The notes under the pieces were generated by a model that saw only the letters and a program-made list of their open reading frames with translations, was not told the origin of the DNA and made no database searches. A program made the translations under genes and the position numbers. Below, piece after piece: positions 16,862 to 26,576 of a stretch of 64,000 bases of DNA. Each line of letters begins with the position of its first letter. Position 1 is the stretch's first letter. The stretch comes from Deltaproteobacteria bacterium. Its GTDB lineage: Bacteria > Myxococcota_C > UBA6777. Location: the NCBI GenBank assembly GCA_006226375.1, contig SBHC01000041.1, forward strand, positions 124,001-188,000, written 5' to 3'.

Positions 16862-18382
16862 CTACAGAGGCTTTCCGTTCTTGTAGAGATACTTTCGGAA
16901 CACCACATGCATCGAATAAAACATGACATAATAGGCGATGTAAATGGCAACACCACCAAAAAAGACGGGGACGACCCAACCATCGATATCAACCCCCATT
17001 CGAATGCTCATCATGACCAACGGTAGAAAGATCCATTGTTTTCGCAAGACAAACCGCATCGAAAAATGTGCGATAAGAGAGTAGAGCAAACCGATGTAGA
17101 AGCAGACCAAAATCAACATCCCGAAGCCACCGTTCCAGTAGGACTCACCAAACGTCCCCAACCCAGTAGAGCTCGTTCGGTAACCAAACAACTCTTCGGT
17201 AAAATCTGCCCCCACGTCGGTGATATTCGGTTTGTCTCTCCAGATGATTCGAGGCACAAAAACATAAGGTATCATGTGCAGCGTAGAGTGGGAGTTCCCC
17301 TCGTTGTACTGGTGAACAGCGTACGCCTGAAATGGCGCAAAGTTCAGACGACTCCACCACCCTAAGTTGGTCTGACGTACACCGTCAGCTCCGGTGTCAA
17401 GGTCAGTGTTGGCGCGTTGTACAATCTGGACACGCTGACCAAACGATGCCTCACGGTTGGCGTTGTTCTCACGTAAGACCGCGCGACTGTGAGTGATCAG
17501 CGGCTTGGTTCCAATGTAAAGCACGATAAGAAACACCGACCAACGCATCAACGACACAATGTTTCGACGAGCCAAGAAGAAGCCAATCGCGGACGTCATA
17601 GGAACATAGAGCAAAGCCGTTTTACTGAAAGAGAGAAAACCAACGACAAGCTCCGTAAAGAAGAGCCCCCAGAACAGCAACCGCCACTTTCCACCACGGT
17701 GCACTGACAGATACGCGACCAGAATCAAAACGATGTAAATGAGAACAGAAAGACTCATAATGATGCCCGGGAGGACAAATTTGAACAGACCGAAAGAGTG
17801 TGGAAGAATCAGGAGGTAGCGCAACGGGAGGATCATCACAAGGAACAAGATCGCCAACCTTCGAGCCATAAAGACCGTTTCCGACTGGTCCTGTCCTTCC
17901 TTTTCCCGGATAGACTTCATCAACGAAGTAAAGAACAAGAACGACACGAGCAGGGCAAGCACACCAACAAAGGTTACAACGTTGGTCTGCCAAAGTTCCA
18001 TGGGACCCACAGACCAAATCCGGTCGAGCACTGCCAACTCTTCGTCGCTGGCAAAAAAGTAGTACAGCGGACCAAATCCAAAAAAGACCCCAACCTTGAG
18101 TAGCATCCAAGGGATTGGAGTCCACACCGTGGAAAAATTCCGCAAGACCATACTCGCCGAAGCCAGACAACATGCAACGCAAAAGACCGAAAGACAAACA
18201 AAGTTGAGCCAGTCGTAAGAAGGGTTCTCCCACAAGACCGTTACGGCACTGCCCCCAACAATCAGGGAAATGATCACAAGGACAAGGGGAACCATCACGG
18301 TAAATTGGCTTACCATCCTGGTTTGGCTTTGTGTTCGCTTTTTGTCCAAGGCAGGATTGTAACGACGTACTGCTGTTTTCAT
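16862..18382 (-). CDS. O-antigen/repeat-unit polymerase-like polytopic protein (Wzy-like)
   Basis: 506 residues with about twelve hydrophobic helices from residue 25 to 500. A large loop of about 100 residues (roughly 310-430) lies in the second half, rich in Arg, Asn and Asp, with RVQIVQRANTDLDTGADGV and VPRIIWRDKP. The latter resembles the PRxxWxxKP element of O-antigen polymerases and the related EpsG/RfaL proteins. Sequence conservation in Wzy is low, so the call rests on topology, the PRIIWRDKP motif and the neighbours. It would join lipid-linked repeat units in the periplasm. The N-terminal 24 residues are basic. An O-antigen ligase is the main alternative. Confidence 0.72.
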   Translation of the reverse strand: MKTAVRRYNPALDKKRTQSQTRMVSQFTVMVPLVLVIISLIVGGSAVTVLWENPSYDWLNFVCLSVFCVACCLASASMVLRNFSTVWTPIPWMLLKVGVFFGFGPLYYFFASDEELAVLDRIWSVGPMELWQTNVVTFVGVLALLVSFLFFTSLMKSIREKEGQDQSETVFMARRLAILFLVMILPLRYLLILPHSFGLFKFVLPGIIMSLSVLIYIVLILVAYLSVHRGGKWRLLFWGLFFTELVVGFLSFSKTALLYVPMTSAIGFFLARRNIVSLMRWSVFLIVLYIGTKPLITHSRAVLRENNANREASFGQRVQIVQRANTDLDTGADGVRQTNLGWWSRLNFAPFQAYAVHQYNEGNSHSTLHMIPYVFVPRIIWRDKPNITDVGADFTEELFGYRTSSTGLGTFGESYWNGGFGMLILVCFYIGLLYSLIAHFSMRFVLRKQWIFLPLVMMSIRMGVDIDGWVVPVFFGGVAIYIAYYVMFYSMHVVFRKYLYKNGKPL

Positions 18383-18434
18383 CCGTTGCGTACTTTATTC
18401 GCCCACGATGCAAACCCGATGCGTGTGGGTAGGC

Positions 18435-19976
18435 TTAGGAGTCGAGAGAGGAAGAACCCGATGAACGAGAAGCACCTCCCAATGTCACAGCCAAGGTAGC
18501 TTCCGTGCTTGACACCGTGGGGACTTCTTCCAGTGAGGAGGAAGACTGCTCATCAAAGAACAGGCTCAATCGCTTCCAATGCTGGGAAAACAAGCCAAAT
18601 AACTCACGGAACATCAGGCGAACATCACAGGTAGTAGGGTCCTCGTTCTGGGTAGAATTGGACCATTTTACGGAAAGAAAGGAGTCAGACATCTCTTCAT
18701 GGTAGGTGCTGTCATCCAATCCTTCCCGCTTCTCACCTGTGTAACTATAAACCACATTAAAGGAGTGGTCCATCACAACAACCTTGTGAGGTCGAAGAGC
18801 CTGACACACCCAATCCAACTCTTGCACCAACGCTTCAAACGAGTTCCGCTTGGGCAATGAATAGCGTAGGTAGCCCAGCAAGGAGGTAAAGAACTTCACA
18901 TCTTCCCGTGTCTCAAGGACATAGCGAATTCGGTCGATCCGAAAATATCCCAAGAGGCGAACAAAGAACACCGTCACAAGGCCTGCACAAAACAACACAG
19001 CGGCCAACACAACAGGATGGATGACCGAATGAAAGTGTGTCACCAACGAGACCACCATCATGAAGAAAGAGAACATACCAACAACCAGAAGCACCCGACG
19101 AGGGTTCCGGAAGCGGGACATCAAACGATGGTGAATGTGACCCAAATCAGATGAGAAGATCGGCTTCCCTCTCAAAAACCGCCTGACCACGGAGAGCAAC
19201 ACGTCGAGCAATGAGAAACACAGCAGCAGCAGCGGCGCGAGCACCAACAGAGTGGTGGAGCGCTTTTGGGTGTTGCTTTCAATGACCGTCACGGCCAGCA
19301 AAAAGCCCAACAACATACTCCCCGTGTCGCCGAGAAAGATCTTGGCCGGAGGGAAGTTATGGAACAAGAAACCGAGCATACAGCCGGCCAACATGAAGGA
19401 GAAGAAAGCAATAAAGAAGTTACCGATGGTCAGAGCGATAATCGCGTTTCCAATCGCGGCAAAGAAACACACCACAGAGGCGAGGCCGTCCATACCATCA
19501 GAGAGGTTCACCGCGTTGGTGATCGCCAGCACCCACACCACAAACAACAACCACCCCAGCGCTCCCAAGTGAATGGAACCGACCATGGGGATCTGAACAG
19601 CATGAATGTTGAAACCAAAAATCGCAGGGATGCAAGCCGAAATCAGCTGGCCGAGCAGCTTCCACCGGACGCGAAGAGCGACGATATCATCAAGAATCCC
19701 CACAAACAGAAGAAAGGTTGCACCCAAGAACAGACCGAGCAGCTTGAGAGGATCGATGCGAAGCCAAGGCATGCCTTTCCACAACAGCAGCGAGACGCCG
19801 ATCATGAGGCACGCCATATAGATCGCGATGCCCCCTAACATGGGAGTTGGTTCCTTGTGGATGGAGCGGCCGCCAGGATTGGCAACTCCCCCCAGGGCAA
19901 AAGCCAGACGGCGCACAGGATACACCCACAGCAACGTGAGCAACAGGCCGCCAAGAAACACAACGATGTAAAACAT
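18435..19976 (-). CDS. WecA/TagO-like undecaprenyl-phosphate sugar-1-phosphate transferase with C-terminal extension
   Basis: 513 residues. GGCGAGG precedes the ATG at 19976. The first 330 residues are a MraY/WecA-type polytopic core. HKEPTPMLGG, FVGILDDIVALR (Mg-binding DD), NAVNLSDGMDGLA, FLGDTGSMLLGF and the HIHHRL loop are all intact. Such enzymes transfer GlcNAc-1-P or a related sugar phosphate to undecaprenyl phosphate, the first step of glycan assembly. The DxxHHRL-type loop favours GlcNAc/WecA over MurNAc-pentapeptide. After the last helix an additional 160-residue soluble domain follows (about 350-513), ending in a Ser-rich tail; it is absent from classic WecA. It stands upstream of the Wzy-like gene, consistent with a Wzy-type pathway. 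Confidence 0.88.
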   Translation of the reverse strand: MFYIVVFLGGLLLTLLWVYPVRRLAFALGGVANPGGRSIHKEPTPMLGGIAIYMACLMIGVSLLLWKGMPWLRIDPLKLLGLFLGATFLLFVGILDDIVALRVRWKLLGQLISACIPAIFGFNIHAVQIPMVGSIHLGALGWLLFVVWVLAITNAVNLSDGMDGLASVVCFFAAIGNAIIALTIGNFFIAFFSFMLAGCMLGFLFHNFPPAKIFLGDTGSMLLGFLLAVTVIESNTQKRSTTLLVLAPLLLLCFSLLDVLLSVVRRFLRGKPIFSSDLGHIHHRLMSRFRNPRRVLLVVGMFSFFMMVVSLVTHFHSVIHPVVLAAVLFCAGLVTVFFVRLLGYFRIDRIRYVLETREDVKFFTSLLGYLRYSLPKRNSFEALVQELDWVCQALRPHKVVVMDHSFNVVYSYTGEKREGLDDSTYHEEMSDSFLSVKWSNSTQNEDPTTCDVRLMFRELFGLFSQHWKRLSLFFDEQSSSSLEEVPTVSSTEATLAVTLGGASRSSGSSSLDS

Positions 19977-20132
19977 AACGAACCTCGCCTATGTTGAGGA
20001 CTCCACATTGCGATGCAACTTGAGAACAGCTGCCACACAAGCCCGGAGGTGGTGTCGCGTCGAGAGAGAAGCCACACCTTCATATTGGGTCAGAGGGTAT
20101 ACGGTTGAGGCACCCATCATATCACACCCTCT

Positions 20133-21356
20133 CTACATCACACGTTGAGAAGAAGCCGAATGTTGAGCCACGTCCCGCAGCAACTCCACGACTCGACGAA
20201 CATACGACGGCCAGGAAAACAAAGCCGCTCGCTGCTGAGAACGCTCCAACCACTCTCGACTTGGACTCTGCGTTTCGAGAACTTCTTCCACTGCACGTGC
20301 ACAATCATGTGCATCAAACGTTTTGAAGTAGTTAAAAATTTCACCACCTAGCTCATGATGAACCGGACGATCGGAAGCCACCACAGGCAAGCACGCCGCC
20401 ATCGCTTCGACCAAAGGTTGACCGAACGACTCCGTGTGGGAAGGAAACACAAACGCGTCTGAATTCTGGTACAACCAGGCCAGCTCGCTGTGCTGCAAAT
20501 ACCCCGTGCTCACATACACATCCGAAAGCCCAAGCTCCTGCACACGTTGCATAAACTGGTCAAACGCGGCCTTCTCACTGGTTTTGTCGCGAGACAACGT
20601 GGTCACCCATTTGAGCTTGTGACCTTTCTGCAACAACCGCGGGATGGACTCCAAAAACGTCTCCACATTCTTCTGCAACGCATACGTTGAAACATGCAAA
20701 AGGATGCGATAGCCCTCTTCCTTCCATCGTTGGATATCACCAGCCATTGCTGGAGGAGTGAGGGGAACTTTTCCACCAAACAGTTCCTGGTCCACTCCGT
20801 AATGAAGGACCGCCGAACGCTTATCCTCCAGGGACAGGTATCTCTCGACATCGCGCTCCAAGCTCTCGGACAAGAACAACAAGAAGTCCGTGTTCTTAAT
20901 AGAGAGCAGGCTCAGCGCTCGACGAAAGTAGAGCTTGGCGTTGTTGGAGCGAATCTTGCGCGCTCGTCGCTCGTAGATGGGACAAAAGTAGCCAGCGTTC
21001 GGCAAATGAAGGACTTCCGGGCAAGGCCGATTCCAAGAGCCGTAACCCGTTGTCGAGAAAAGGACATCAGCTTGGTACGTTCGAGCCAATTGCGGGATAA
21101 CGCGAACCCGATTGTCCAGCTGCTGGAACAAGCTGCCTGACGATAACTCATGGATCTGAATTTGTTCTTGAAAGCGAAACGACTGTTCGTTGTGGGGAGC
21201 AAGCCACGCTTGCAAATCCTTGGTGAGGCCCTTGGGAACCAACAAGATGATGGTGTCGTGGGGCTCCACGGCTTCGGGGAGGTACCGAACCAGGTGCCGC
21301 AAATGAGTCCGGGCTCCACCCATGTTCGCAGTCGAGGCGTCGATCAAGGCTCGCAT
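20133..21356 (-). CDS. glycosyltransferase family 4
   Basis: 407 residues with ATG at 21356. The N-terminus MRALIDASTANMGGARTHLR has the Gly-Gly-(A/V)-xx-H loop of GT4 enzymes. The donor domain contains RILLHVSTYALQKNVETFL (about residues 215-235) and HTESFGQPLVEAMAACLPVV (about 320-339), the EX7E region. Several bacteriochlorophyll/mannosyl-type GT4 relatives share this layout, but the donor is unassigned. It is the first gene of the reverse glycan block. A candidate promoter lies at 21566-21594, and the next gene (WecA-like) starts 156 bases downstream. Confidence 0.9.
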   Translation of the reverse strand: MRALIDASTANMGGARTHLRHLVRYLPEAVEPHDTIILLVPKGLTKDLQAWLAPHNEQSFRFQEQIQIHELSSGSLFQQLDNRVRVIPQLARTYQADVLFSTTGYGSWNRPCPEVLHLPNAGYFCPIYERRARKIRSNNAKLYFRRALSLLSIKNTDFLLFLSESLERDVERYLSLEDKRSAVLHYGVDQELFGGKVPLTPPAMAGDIQRWKEEGYRILLHVSTYALQKNVETFLESIPRLLQKGHKLKWVTTLSRDKTSEKAAFDQFMQRVQELGLSDVYVSTGYLQHSELAWLYQNSDAFVFPSHTESFGQPLVEAMAACLPVVASDRPVHHELGGEIFNYFKTFDAHDCARAVEEVLETQSPSREWLERSQQRAALFSWPSYVRRVVELLRDVAQHSASSQRVM

Positions 21357-21565
21357 GAAGTCTCCTGCCCAAGGATGGCGTTTGGGAGTGGATGAAGTGG
21401 CTTCATCATCCTGTCGTTGTTGGGTTTCATGGTGTTGATGTTGTGACTCGGATGGGTACGTGTGGTACGCAACTCAAACCAAAACATCACAGAGACTTGG
21501 AATCCAAACACGCGCTTCCAAGCGGGCACAAGGGCCGACCCTGTCTGCAAATTGCGCTGCAACGT

Positions 21566-21594
21566 ATTCGATTTGACCAGACAAATCAAGTCAA
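21566..21594 (-). promoter_or_regulatory. possible promoter of the reverse glycan block
   Basis: On the reverse strand TTGACT (21594-21589), a 17-base spacer, then TCGAAT (21571-21566). The -35 match is good and the -10 is only fair. The 5' leader to the ATG at 21356 would be about 200 bases. Confidence 0.3.
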
Positions 21595-21601
21595 TTGAAG
21601 T

Positions 21602-21630
21602 GTGACATCCCATGGCTTTTTGTGTATAAC
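21602..21630 (+). promoter_or_regulatory. promoter of the forward FkbM-to-WecB block
   Basis: GTGACA (21602-21607), a 17-base spacer and TATAAC (21625-21630), a near-consensus -10. The predicted transcription start is about 35 bases before ATG 21673. It uses the same GTGACA -35 box as the elements at 10511 and 12618. Confidence 0.6.
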
Positions 21631-21672
21631 GGGCAAGCCTTCAGCTACCCTGCGGAATGGAAAGGACACGCG

Positions 21673-22530
21673 ATGCTTCGGAAGCTCGGAAAATCCCTTT
21701 TGGTACAAACCCTTTGGACTGTCATCGGACGCAAGAACCTGGTCCGTTTGGGTCGGTTCCTCAGCAACCAGGCCCGCCTGGATGTACTCAACGACCCCAG
21801 CAGCAACGGGGAGCTTCAAATACAAAGCGAACTCTGGGAGCACCATGCACAGACCCAAGGACTCTGCGTGTTTGATGTGGGCGCCAACATCGGTGAGTGG
21901 TCCCAGGCGTTCCTTGCTCAGGCTCCAAGCCCAGCTCCCTCCGTACAGGTCCACGCGTTTGAGCCCTTCCCTGCGACTTTTCAAACGCTGCAAGACAACC
22001 TCTCTCGGTGGAACATTGGAGACCGAGTCAGCCCTCACAACCTCGCGCTCTCCTCTTCAACAGGCACTCATACTTTCTATGCGATCGGTGACAACATCGG
22101 GGTCAACAGCCTGCACCCTCACGATCCAAGCCTGACCAAGGAAGAGTCTCACGAAACAACGGTCCAAACGGAGACCCTCGACGACTTTTGCCAGCGCAAT
22201 GCAATCGAGCACATCCACTTTCTCAAAATAGATACAGAGGGCCACGACTACGAAGTCATGTCTGGGGCTCGCGGTATGCTTGCGAAAGGCGCCATCGACA
22301 TCCTTCAGTTTGAATACAACGCACGCTGGATTCTGTCCGAACACTTCCTCCGTCAAGTGTTTCATTTGCTAGAGCCACATGGTTATGTGCTCGGAAAGGT
22401 AACACCCAAAGGCGTGGAGTTTTACGACGCCTGGCACTACGAACTTGAAACCTTCCGAGAGGCCAACCTGCTCGCGATGAAGCCCACATTCCGCCCCCTC
22501 TTCTCCCAGATCGACTGGTGGAATCGCTGA
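21673..22530 (+). CDS. FkbM family methyltransferase
   Basis: 285 residues from ATG 21673 with AAAGGA upstream; a longer version from 21595 would overlap the promoter. The SAM-binding site is CVFDVGANIGEWSQAF (about residues 72-87), with HAFEPFPATFQTLQDNL as motif II. LKIDTEGHDYEVMSGA is the conserved FkbM active-site stretch. FkbM proteins O-methylate sugars or small molecules, and in polysaccharide loci they often cap or decorate glycan residues. It begins the second forward block. A second, distinct FkbM gene closes the block at 29057. Confidence 0.9.
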   Translation: MLRKLGKSLLVQTLWTVIGRKNLVRLGRFLSNQARLDVLNDPSSNGELQIQSELWEHHAQTQGLCVFDVGANIGEWSQAFLAQAPSPAPSVQVHAFEPFPATFQTLQDNLSRWNIGDRVSPHNLALSSSTGTHTFYAIGDNIGVNSLHPHDPSLTKEESHETTVQTETLDDFCQRNAIEHIHFLKIDTEGHDYEVMSGARGMLAKGAIDILQFEYNARWILSEHFLRQVFHLLEPHGYVLGKVTPKGVEFYDAWHYELETFREANLLAMKPTFRPLFSQIDWWNR

Positions 22531-22603
22531 GACCGCGAACGTATCGCTTGTATCCCTTCAACCGCACCTGTCGACGTGCGACCAACGAAAGACCTCGCTC
22601 ACG

Positions 22604-24880
22604 ATGAAACAAATACTCCAGCACCTTCGCACTGGCTTGCTTGAAATTGCTGAACTTCCTGCGCCTCAACTGTCTCGGGGCAGCGTCCTGGTACAAACCC
22701 AGGCGTCCCTCATTTCAGCCGGAACCGAGCGAATGCTTGTGGAGTTTGGCAAAGCCAACATGCTGCAAAAAGCACGCTCACAGCCCGACAAGGTCAAGCA
22801 GGTGCTGGAGAAGGTTCGCACCGACGGCGTGTTGAGTACGGTGGACGCTGTCGTTCGCAAGCTGGATCAGCCCCTTCCGTTGGGCTACTCCAACGCAGGG
22901 GTCGTGCTGGAAGTGGGCGCTGGAGTTCACGACCTCAAACCCGGAGACCGGGTCGCAAGCAACGGTCACCACGCAGAGTTAATCGCTGTCCCTCGCAACC
23001 TTTGCGCAAAGATCCCCGACGATGTTAGCAGCGAACACGCAGCGTTTACCACAGTCGGTAGCATCGCGCTGCAAGGCGTTCGGTTGATTCAGCCAACCTT
23101 TGGCGAGAAGTTCCTGGTGTTTGGCGTGGGACTTCTTGGGATCCTCACCATCCAACTTCTCACCGCCAATGGCTGTGACGTGTTGGCTGTCGACCTCAAC
23201 GAAGAGCGGCTCAAACTCGCCGCAAGTTACGGCGCAGAAACCTGCAACGTAGGACAAGGCGAAGATCCCATCGCACGAGCCCAAGCATGGACCCAAGGTC
23301 GAGGCGTTGACGGCGCTCTGATCACCGCCTCTGCGCAGACTGACGAGATCGTACATCAGGCCGCGCAAGCCTGTCGTCAACGCGGTCGCATCATTCTTGT
23401 GGGCGTTGTAGGGCTCAACCTACGACGCAGCGACTTCTACGAGAAAGAGCTGACCTTCCAGGTGTCTTGCTCCTACGGGCCGGGCCGTTATGACTCCAGC
23501 TATGAACGCGGCGGACAAGACTACCCCTACGGCTTTGTTCGATGGACCGAGCAGCGCAACTTTGAGGCCATTCTCGAAGCCATGCAGCGGGGTCGCATCG
23601 ATGTCTCGTCGCTGATCACACACCGTTATCCTATCGCCCAGGCGACCGGAGCTTACGACACCATCCGCAGCGACGGAAGCGCTCTCGGCGTGATGCTCAC
23701 CTACGACCACCAGGAGCCTGTTCGCAGCCAACAAATGGTGCTCAACCCAAAGGCGTCACCGTCTCATGGCGATCTTCGCGTTGGCGTGGTTGGGGCTGGC
23801 AACTTTGCGATGAGCACGCTCATTCCGGCGTTGGCAAAGACCTCAGCGACCATCGACGCGGTCGTGGATCGCAAACCGTTTGCTGCCCGTCATGCTTCCC
23901 AGAAAGCCAGCGCCTACCGCACGCTGACGAACCACAAAGATCTCCTCGAAGACCCTCGCGTCCAGGCCGTGTTTTGGGTCACAGGCCACCACCTCCACGC
24001 CAACCAGGTGTGTGAAGCATTGGCCGCAGGCAAACATGTCTTTGTAGAGAAGCCACTCGCCCTCAACGAAGAGGAGCTGTCTCGGGTCATTGCACAGGTA
24101 CAAGAGACGCCCGACCGCCTCTTGATGGTTGGCTTTAACCGTCGGTTCAGCCCACACATCCAGCACATCAAGCAAGCCCTGCGAGGTCGCAGCGGCCCCT
24201 TGTGTATGCAAATGACGGTCAACGCCGGGCACATCCCTGCGGATCATTGGGTCCAAGATCCTGCGTTGGGTGGTGGTCGTATCATTGGTGAAGGCTGCCA
24301 CTTCATCGACCTCCTCACCTACCTCGCCGACAGCCCGATTGTTTCGGTGTCCGCGATGATGGTGGGCGAAAATGTGGCGGTCCAAGAAGATAAGATGTCG
24401 ATCCTGTTAAAGATGGAAGACGGCTCCATCGGAACCGTCCACTACTTTGCCAACGGCACCAAGAGCTTCCCCAAAGAGAACCTCGAAGTCTTCTTCGACC
24501 AACGAGTGGTCCGGATGGAAAACTTCCGACAGACCGACGGATACGGTTTCTCTTCGTTCAAGAAGCTCCGTACGCTACGCCAAGACAAAGGGCACCAGGC
24601 CGAGCTGGAAGCGTTCGTCGACGCCATCAAGAAAGGCGGCACCTCACCCATCTCTTTCCCAGAGTTGGTCAATGTGACCCGAGCCAGCTTTGCAGCGGTG
24701 GAAGCCGCCAAAGAAGGACGCGTCATTGCCATCTCCCAAGATATGACTCCAACAACCCAAAAGACGAGCGCAGAAGCACCTGGCGAAGACCCAGCCGTGG
24801 AAGCCATCGCCATGACCGCAGCAGATGTTGCGACCCAAGGCACAGGAAGCAACGAAGAGACCGAGACAGCCGAAGCCTAA
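22604..24880 (+). CDS. bi-domain oxidoreductase: MDR dehydrogenase fused to Gfo/Idh/MocA
   Basis: 758 residues in two enzyme domains. Residues 1-370 are a medium-chain dehydrogenase/reductase with PLGYSNAGVVLEVGAGVHDL, KPGDRVA and the Rossmann segment FGVGLLGILTIQLL; the usual catalytic zinc cysteines are not obvious. Residues 385-715 are a Gfo/Idh/MocA dehydrogenase with VGVVGAGNFAMSTLIP and the EKPL signature (HVFVEKPLAL). The last 40 residues are a low-complexity Thr/Glu/Ala tail. This fusion recurs beside heparinase II/III-like and GT4 genes in polysaccharide loci and is presumed to oxidise or epimerise a nucleotide sugar or glycan end, but its reaction is not established. It is six bases upstream of the heparinase-like gene. 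Confidence 0.85.
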   Translation: MKQILQHLRTGLLEIAELPAPQLSRGSVLVQTQASLISAGTERMLVEFGKANMLQKARSQPDKVKQVLEKVRTDGVLSTVDAVVRKLDQPLPLGYSNAGVVLEVGAGVHDLKPGDRVASNGHHAELIAVPRNLCAKIPDDVSSEHAAFTTVGSIALQGVRLIQPTFGEKFLVFGVGLLGILTIQLLTANGCDVLAVDLNEERLKLAASYGAETCNVGQGEDPIARAQAWTQGRGVDGALITASAQTDEIVHQAAQACRQRGRIILVGVVGLNLRRSDFYEKELTFQVSCSYGPGRYDSSYERGGQDYPYGFVRWTEQRNFEAILEAMQRGRIDVSSLITHRYPIAQATGAYDTIRSDGSALGVMLTYDHQEPVRSQQMVLNPKASPSHGDLRVGVVGAGNFAMSTLIPALAKTSATIDAVVDRKPFAARHASQKASAYRTLTNHKDLLEDPRVQAVFWVTGHHLHANQVCEALAAGKHVFVEKPLALNEEELSRVIAQVQETPDRLLMVGFNRRFSPHIQHIKQALRGRSGPLCMQMTVNAGHIPADHWVQDPALGGGRIIGEGCHFIDLLTYLADSPIVSVSAMMVGENVAVQEDKMSILLKMEDGSIGTVHYFANGTKSFPKENLEVFFDQRVVRMENFRQTDGYGFSSFKKLRTLRQDKGHQAELEAFVDAIKKGGTSPISFPELVNVTRASFAAVEAAKEGRVIAISQDMTPTTQKTSAEAPGEDPAVEAIAMTAADVATQGTGSNEETETAEA

Positions 24881-24886
24881 GAGACC

Positions 24887-26572
24887 ATGAGCAAGATGGA
24901 CACCCTTCAACAATACTGGCACACCCTCTCACACCTGCGCCCTGGTCAGGTAGCAGGACAGGTGTGGAACCGGATCAAGCCGCTGCGTCGTTGGTACTTT
25001 CAACAACAACGCCAGCCTCAAGAGTCGTTTCCAGGGTGTCGCTGGTCTTCGGAAGTGACCTGGCTTGCGCCCCCCGCCAACAGCAACACCGCCGAAGCGA
25101 TCCAGCAAGGCTTGTTTACGTTCATCAATGAATCGCGTCATATCGAATGGCCTCCTCGCTGGCCCGTTGAAGATGCGCCCAAGCTTTGGCAGTACAACCT
25201 CCATTACTTTGAGTGGCTTTGGCTCCTCCCCCCGGAAGAAGCGGTTCTTGTGGTCGAAGATTGGATCGCCTTCTCCCAGAGTCATCCCGAGCACACAGGG
25301 TGGGAGCCCTACCCCATCTGTCTGCGTTTGCTCAACTGGGTGGGCTACTTCTTTGTCACTCACCAACGCTTCTGTGACGAACACCCCGAACATCGCGAGA
25401 TGTTGTGGCAAAGCATCGCGCGACAAGCCCACTGGCTCCAGCATCACCTTGAATACCACCTGATGGGCAACCACCTGCTTGAGAACGCCGCGACGCTGGC
25501 GCTGTTGGGCTCAGGCTTTCAAGGCACACAAGCCCGTCAATGGCGCGACATCGGTTTTGCTCTGCTTCAGCAAGAGCTATCGGAGCAGATCCTTCCGGAT
25601 GGCCTGCACTTTGAGCTATCTCCGATGTACCACCTTCGGATCCTCTATCTGGTGAAGTTACTGACCAACTTTGGCGACCCAGGCATCGCCCGTTTGGCCC
25701 GAACCTTCTACCCATCGATGCAAGATGCTCTTCAACATTTGACCCACCCCGACGGTCAAATAGCGTTGTTCAATGACGCCGCGTTTGGCATCTACCACGA
25801 GCCTGACAAGCTGCTTGACTCGGAGCACTCTCCTCCCTCAGAGAAGCTATCCGAAGAGCTGTCGTGGAGTCTCCCCGACGCCGGCTACTACGGAGCCCGA
25901 ACGACCGACGGTTCCTACGTCGTCTGTGATGTTGGCTTGCCAGGACCTGACTACATTCCAGGGCACGCCCATGGCGACCTGTTTTCCTTCGAGCTATCCC
26001 TTCGAGGGCAACGTATCTTCGTAGACAGCGGCGTGTTTGACTACGTTGCCAGCACCTTTCGTGACTACTGCCGGTCGACTCGTGCTCACAACACCGTCGA
26101 AATTGACGGCGAAGATCAAAGCGAATTTTGGGGCGCCTTCCGTGTCGCTCGACGAGGCCATCCTCACGACGTGCTTTGGACCGAAGAAGACAACGGCTTT
26201 GCCCTCCAGGCCTGGCACGATGGCTACCTTCGGTTGCCTGACAAACCAACCCGACACGAGCGACGTTTCCGCTGGGAACACACCGGCCGGCTGGAGATAG
26301 TTGATACCATCACGTCGCCCAAGCCTGTTCGCGTGCTCTCACGCCTCCACCTTCATCCGGACTGTTCGATACGCTCGCAGACATCGAGGGAAGCGTTCCT
26401 TCAAACACCCGTCGGCGATGTCACTGTCACATTTGAGGGTCCTGGTGAACTGTTGTCGCAAGGCTCTGAGGAGAGCTGGTACTGCCCTCGCTTTGGCTGC
26501 GCCGAACCCAACGAAGTGCTCTGTTATCGTGCCCTAGGTTCCCATCTGTCCATCCGATTTGTTGTTGAGTAA
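24887..26572 (+). CDS. heparinase II/III-like (alginate lyase-type) protein
   Basis: 561 residues with start ATG 24887, six bases after the previous stop. There is no signal peptide. Residues 1-320 form the (alpha/alpha) toroid, with LWQYNLHYFEWLW, HHLEYHLMGNHLLENA (catalytic-type Asn/His) and DGLHFELSPMYHLRILY. Residues 335-560 are the beta-sandwich of the heparinase II/III C-terminal domain, with GHAHGDLFSFEL, RAHNTVEIDGEDQSEFWG and HERRFRW. Known members cleave uronate-containing polysaccharides by beta-elimination. Members found in biosynthetic loci lack a leader and may act in the cytoplasm or at the membrane. It belongs to a fixed neighbourhood with the bi-domain oxidoreductase, a GT4 enzyme and WecB. 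Confidence 0.86.
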   Translation: MSKMDTLQQYWHTLSHLRPGQVAGQVWNRIKPLRRWYFQQQRQPQESFPGCRWSSEVTWLAPPANSNTAEAIQQGLFTFINESRHIEWPPRWPVEDAPKLWQYNLHYFEWLWLLPPEEAVLVVEDWIAFSQSHPEHTGWEPYPICLRLLNWVGYFFVTHQRFCDEHPEHREMLWQSIARQAHWLQHHLEYHLMGNHLLENAATLALLGSGFQGTQARQWRDIGFALLQQELSEQILPDGLHFELSPMYHLRILYLVKLLTNFGDPGIARLARTFYPSMQDALQHLTHPDGQIALFNDAAFGIYHEPDKLLDSEHSPPSEKLSEELSWSLPDAGYYGARTTDGSYVVCDVGLPGPDYIPGHAHGDLFSFELSLRGQRIFVDSGVFDYVASTFRDYCRSTRAHNTVEIDGEDQSEFWGAFRVARRGHPHDVLWTEEDNGFALQAWHDGYLRLPDKPTRHERRFRWEHTGRLEIVDTITSPKPVRVLSRLHLHPDCSIRSQTSREAFLQTPVGDVTVTFEGPGELLSQGSEESWYCPRFGCAEPNEVLCYRALGSHLSIRFVVE

Positions 26573-26576
26573 CGCC

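Larger units (their letters stand above)
21357..21672. other. divergent intergenic region between the two main glycan blocks
   Basis: This 316-base gap separates the reverse GT4 gene from the forward FkbM gene. It holds the two candidate promoters listed at 21566-21594 and 21602-21630, almost back to back. It also holds the small dyad TTGAC (21573-21577) and GTCAA (21590-21594). No coding sequence or hairpin terminator was seen. Confidence 0.5.

Noticed and set aside
18647-18665. Third copy of the GGTAGAATTGG promoter core
   Set aside because: It lies inside the WecA-like coding region and lacks the GTGACA -35 and the TATC -10 continuation, so it is a chance match.
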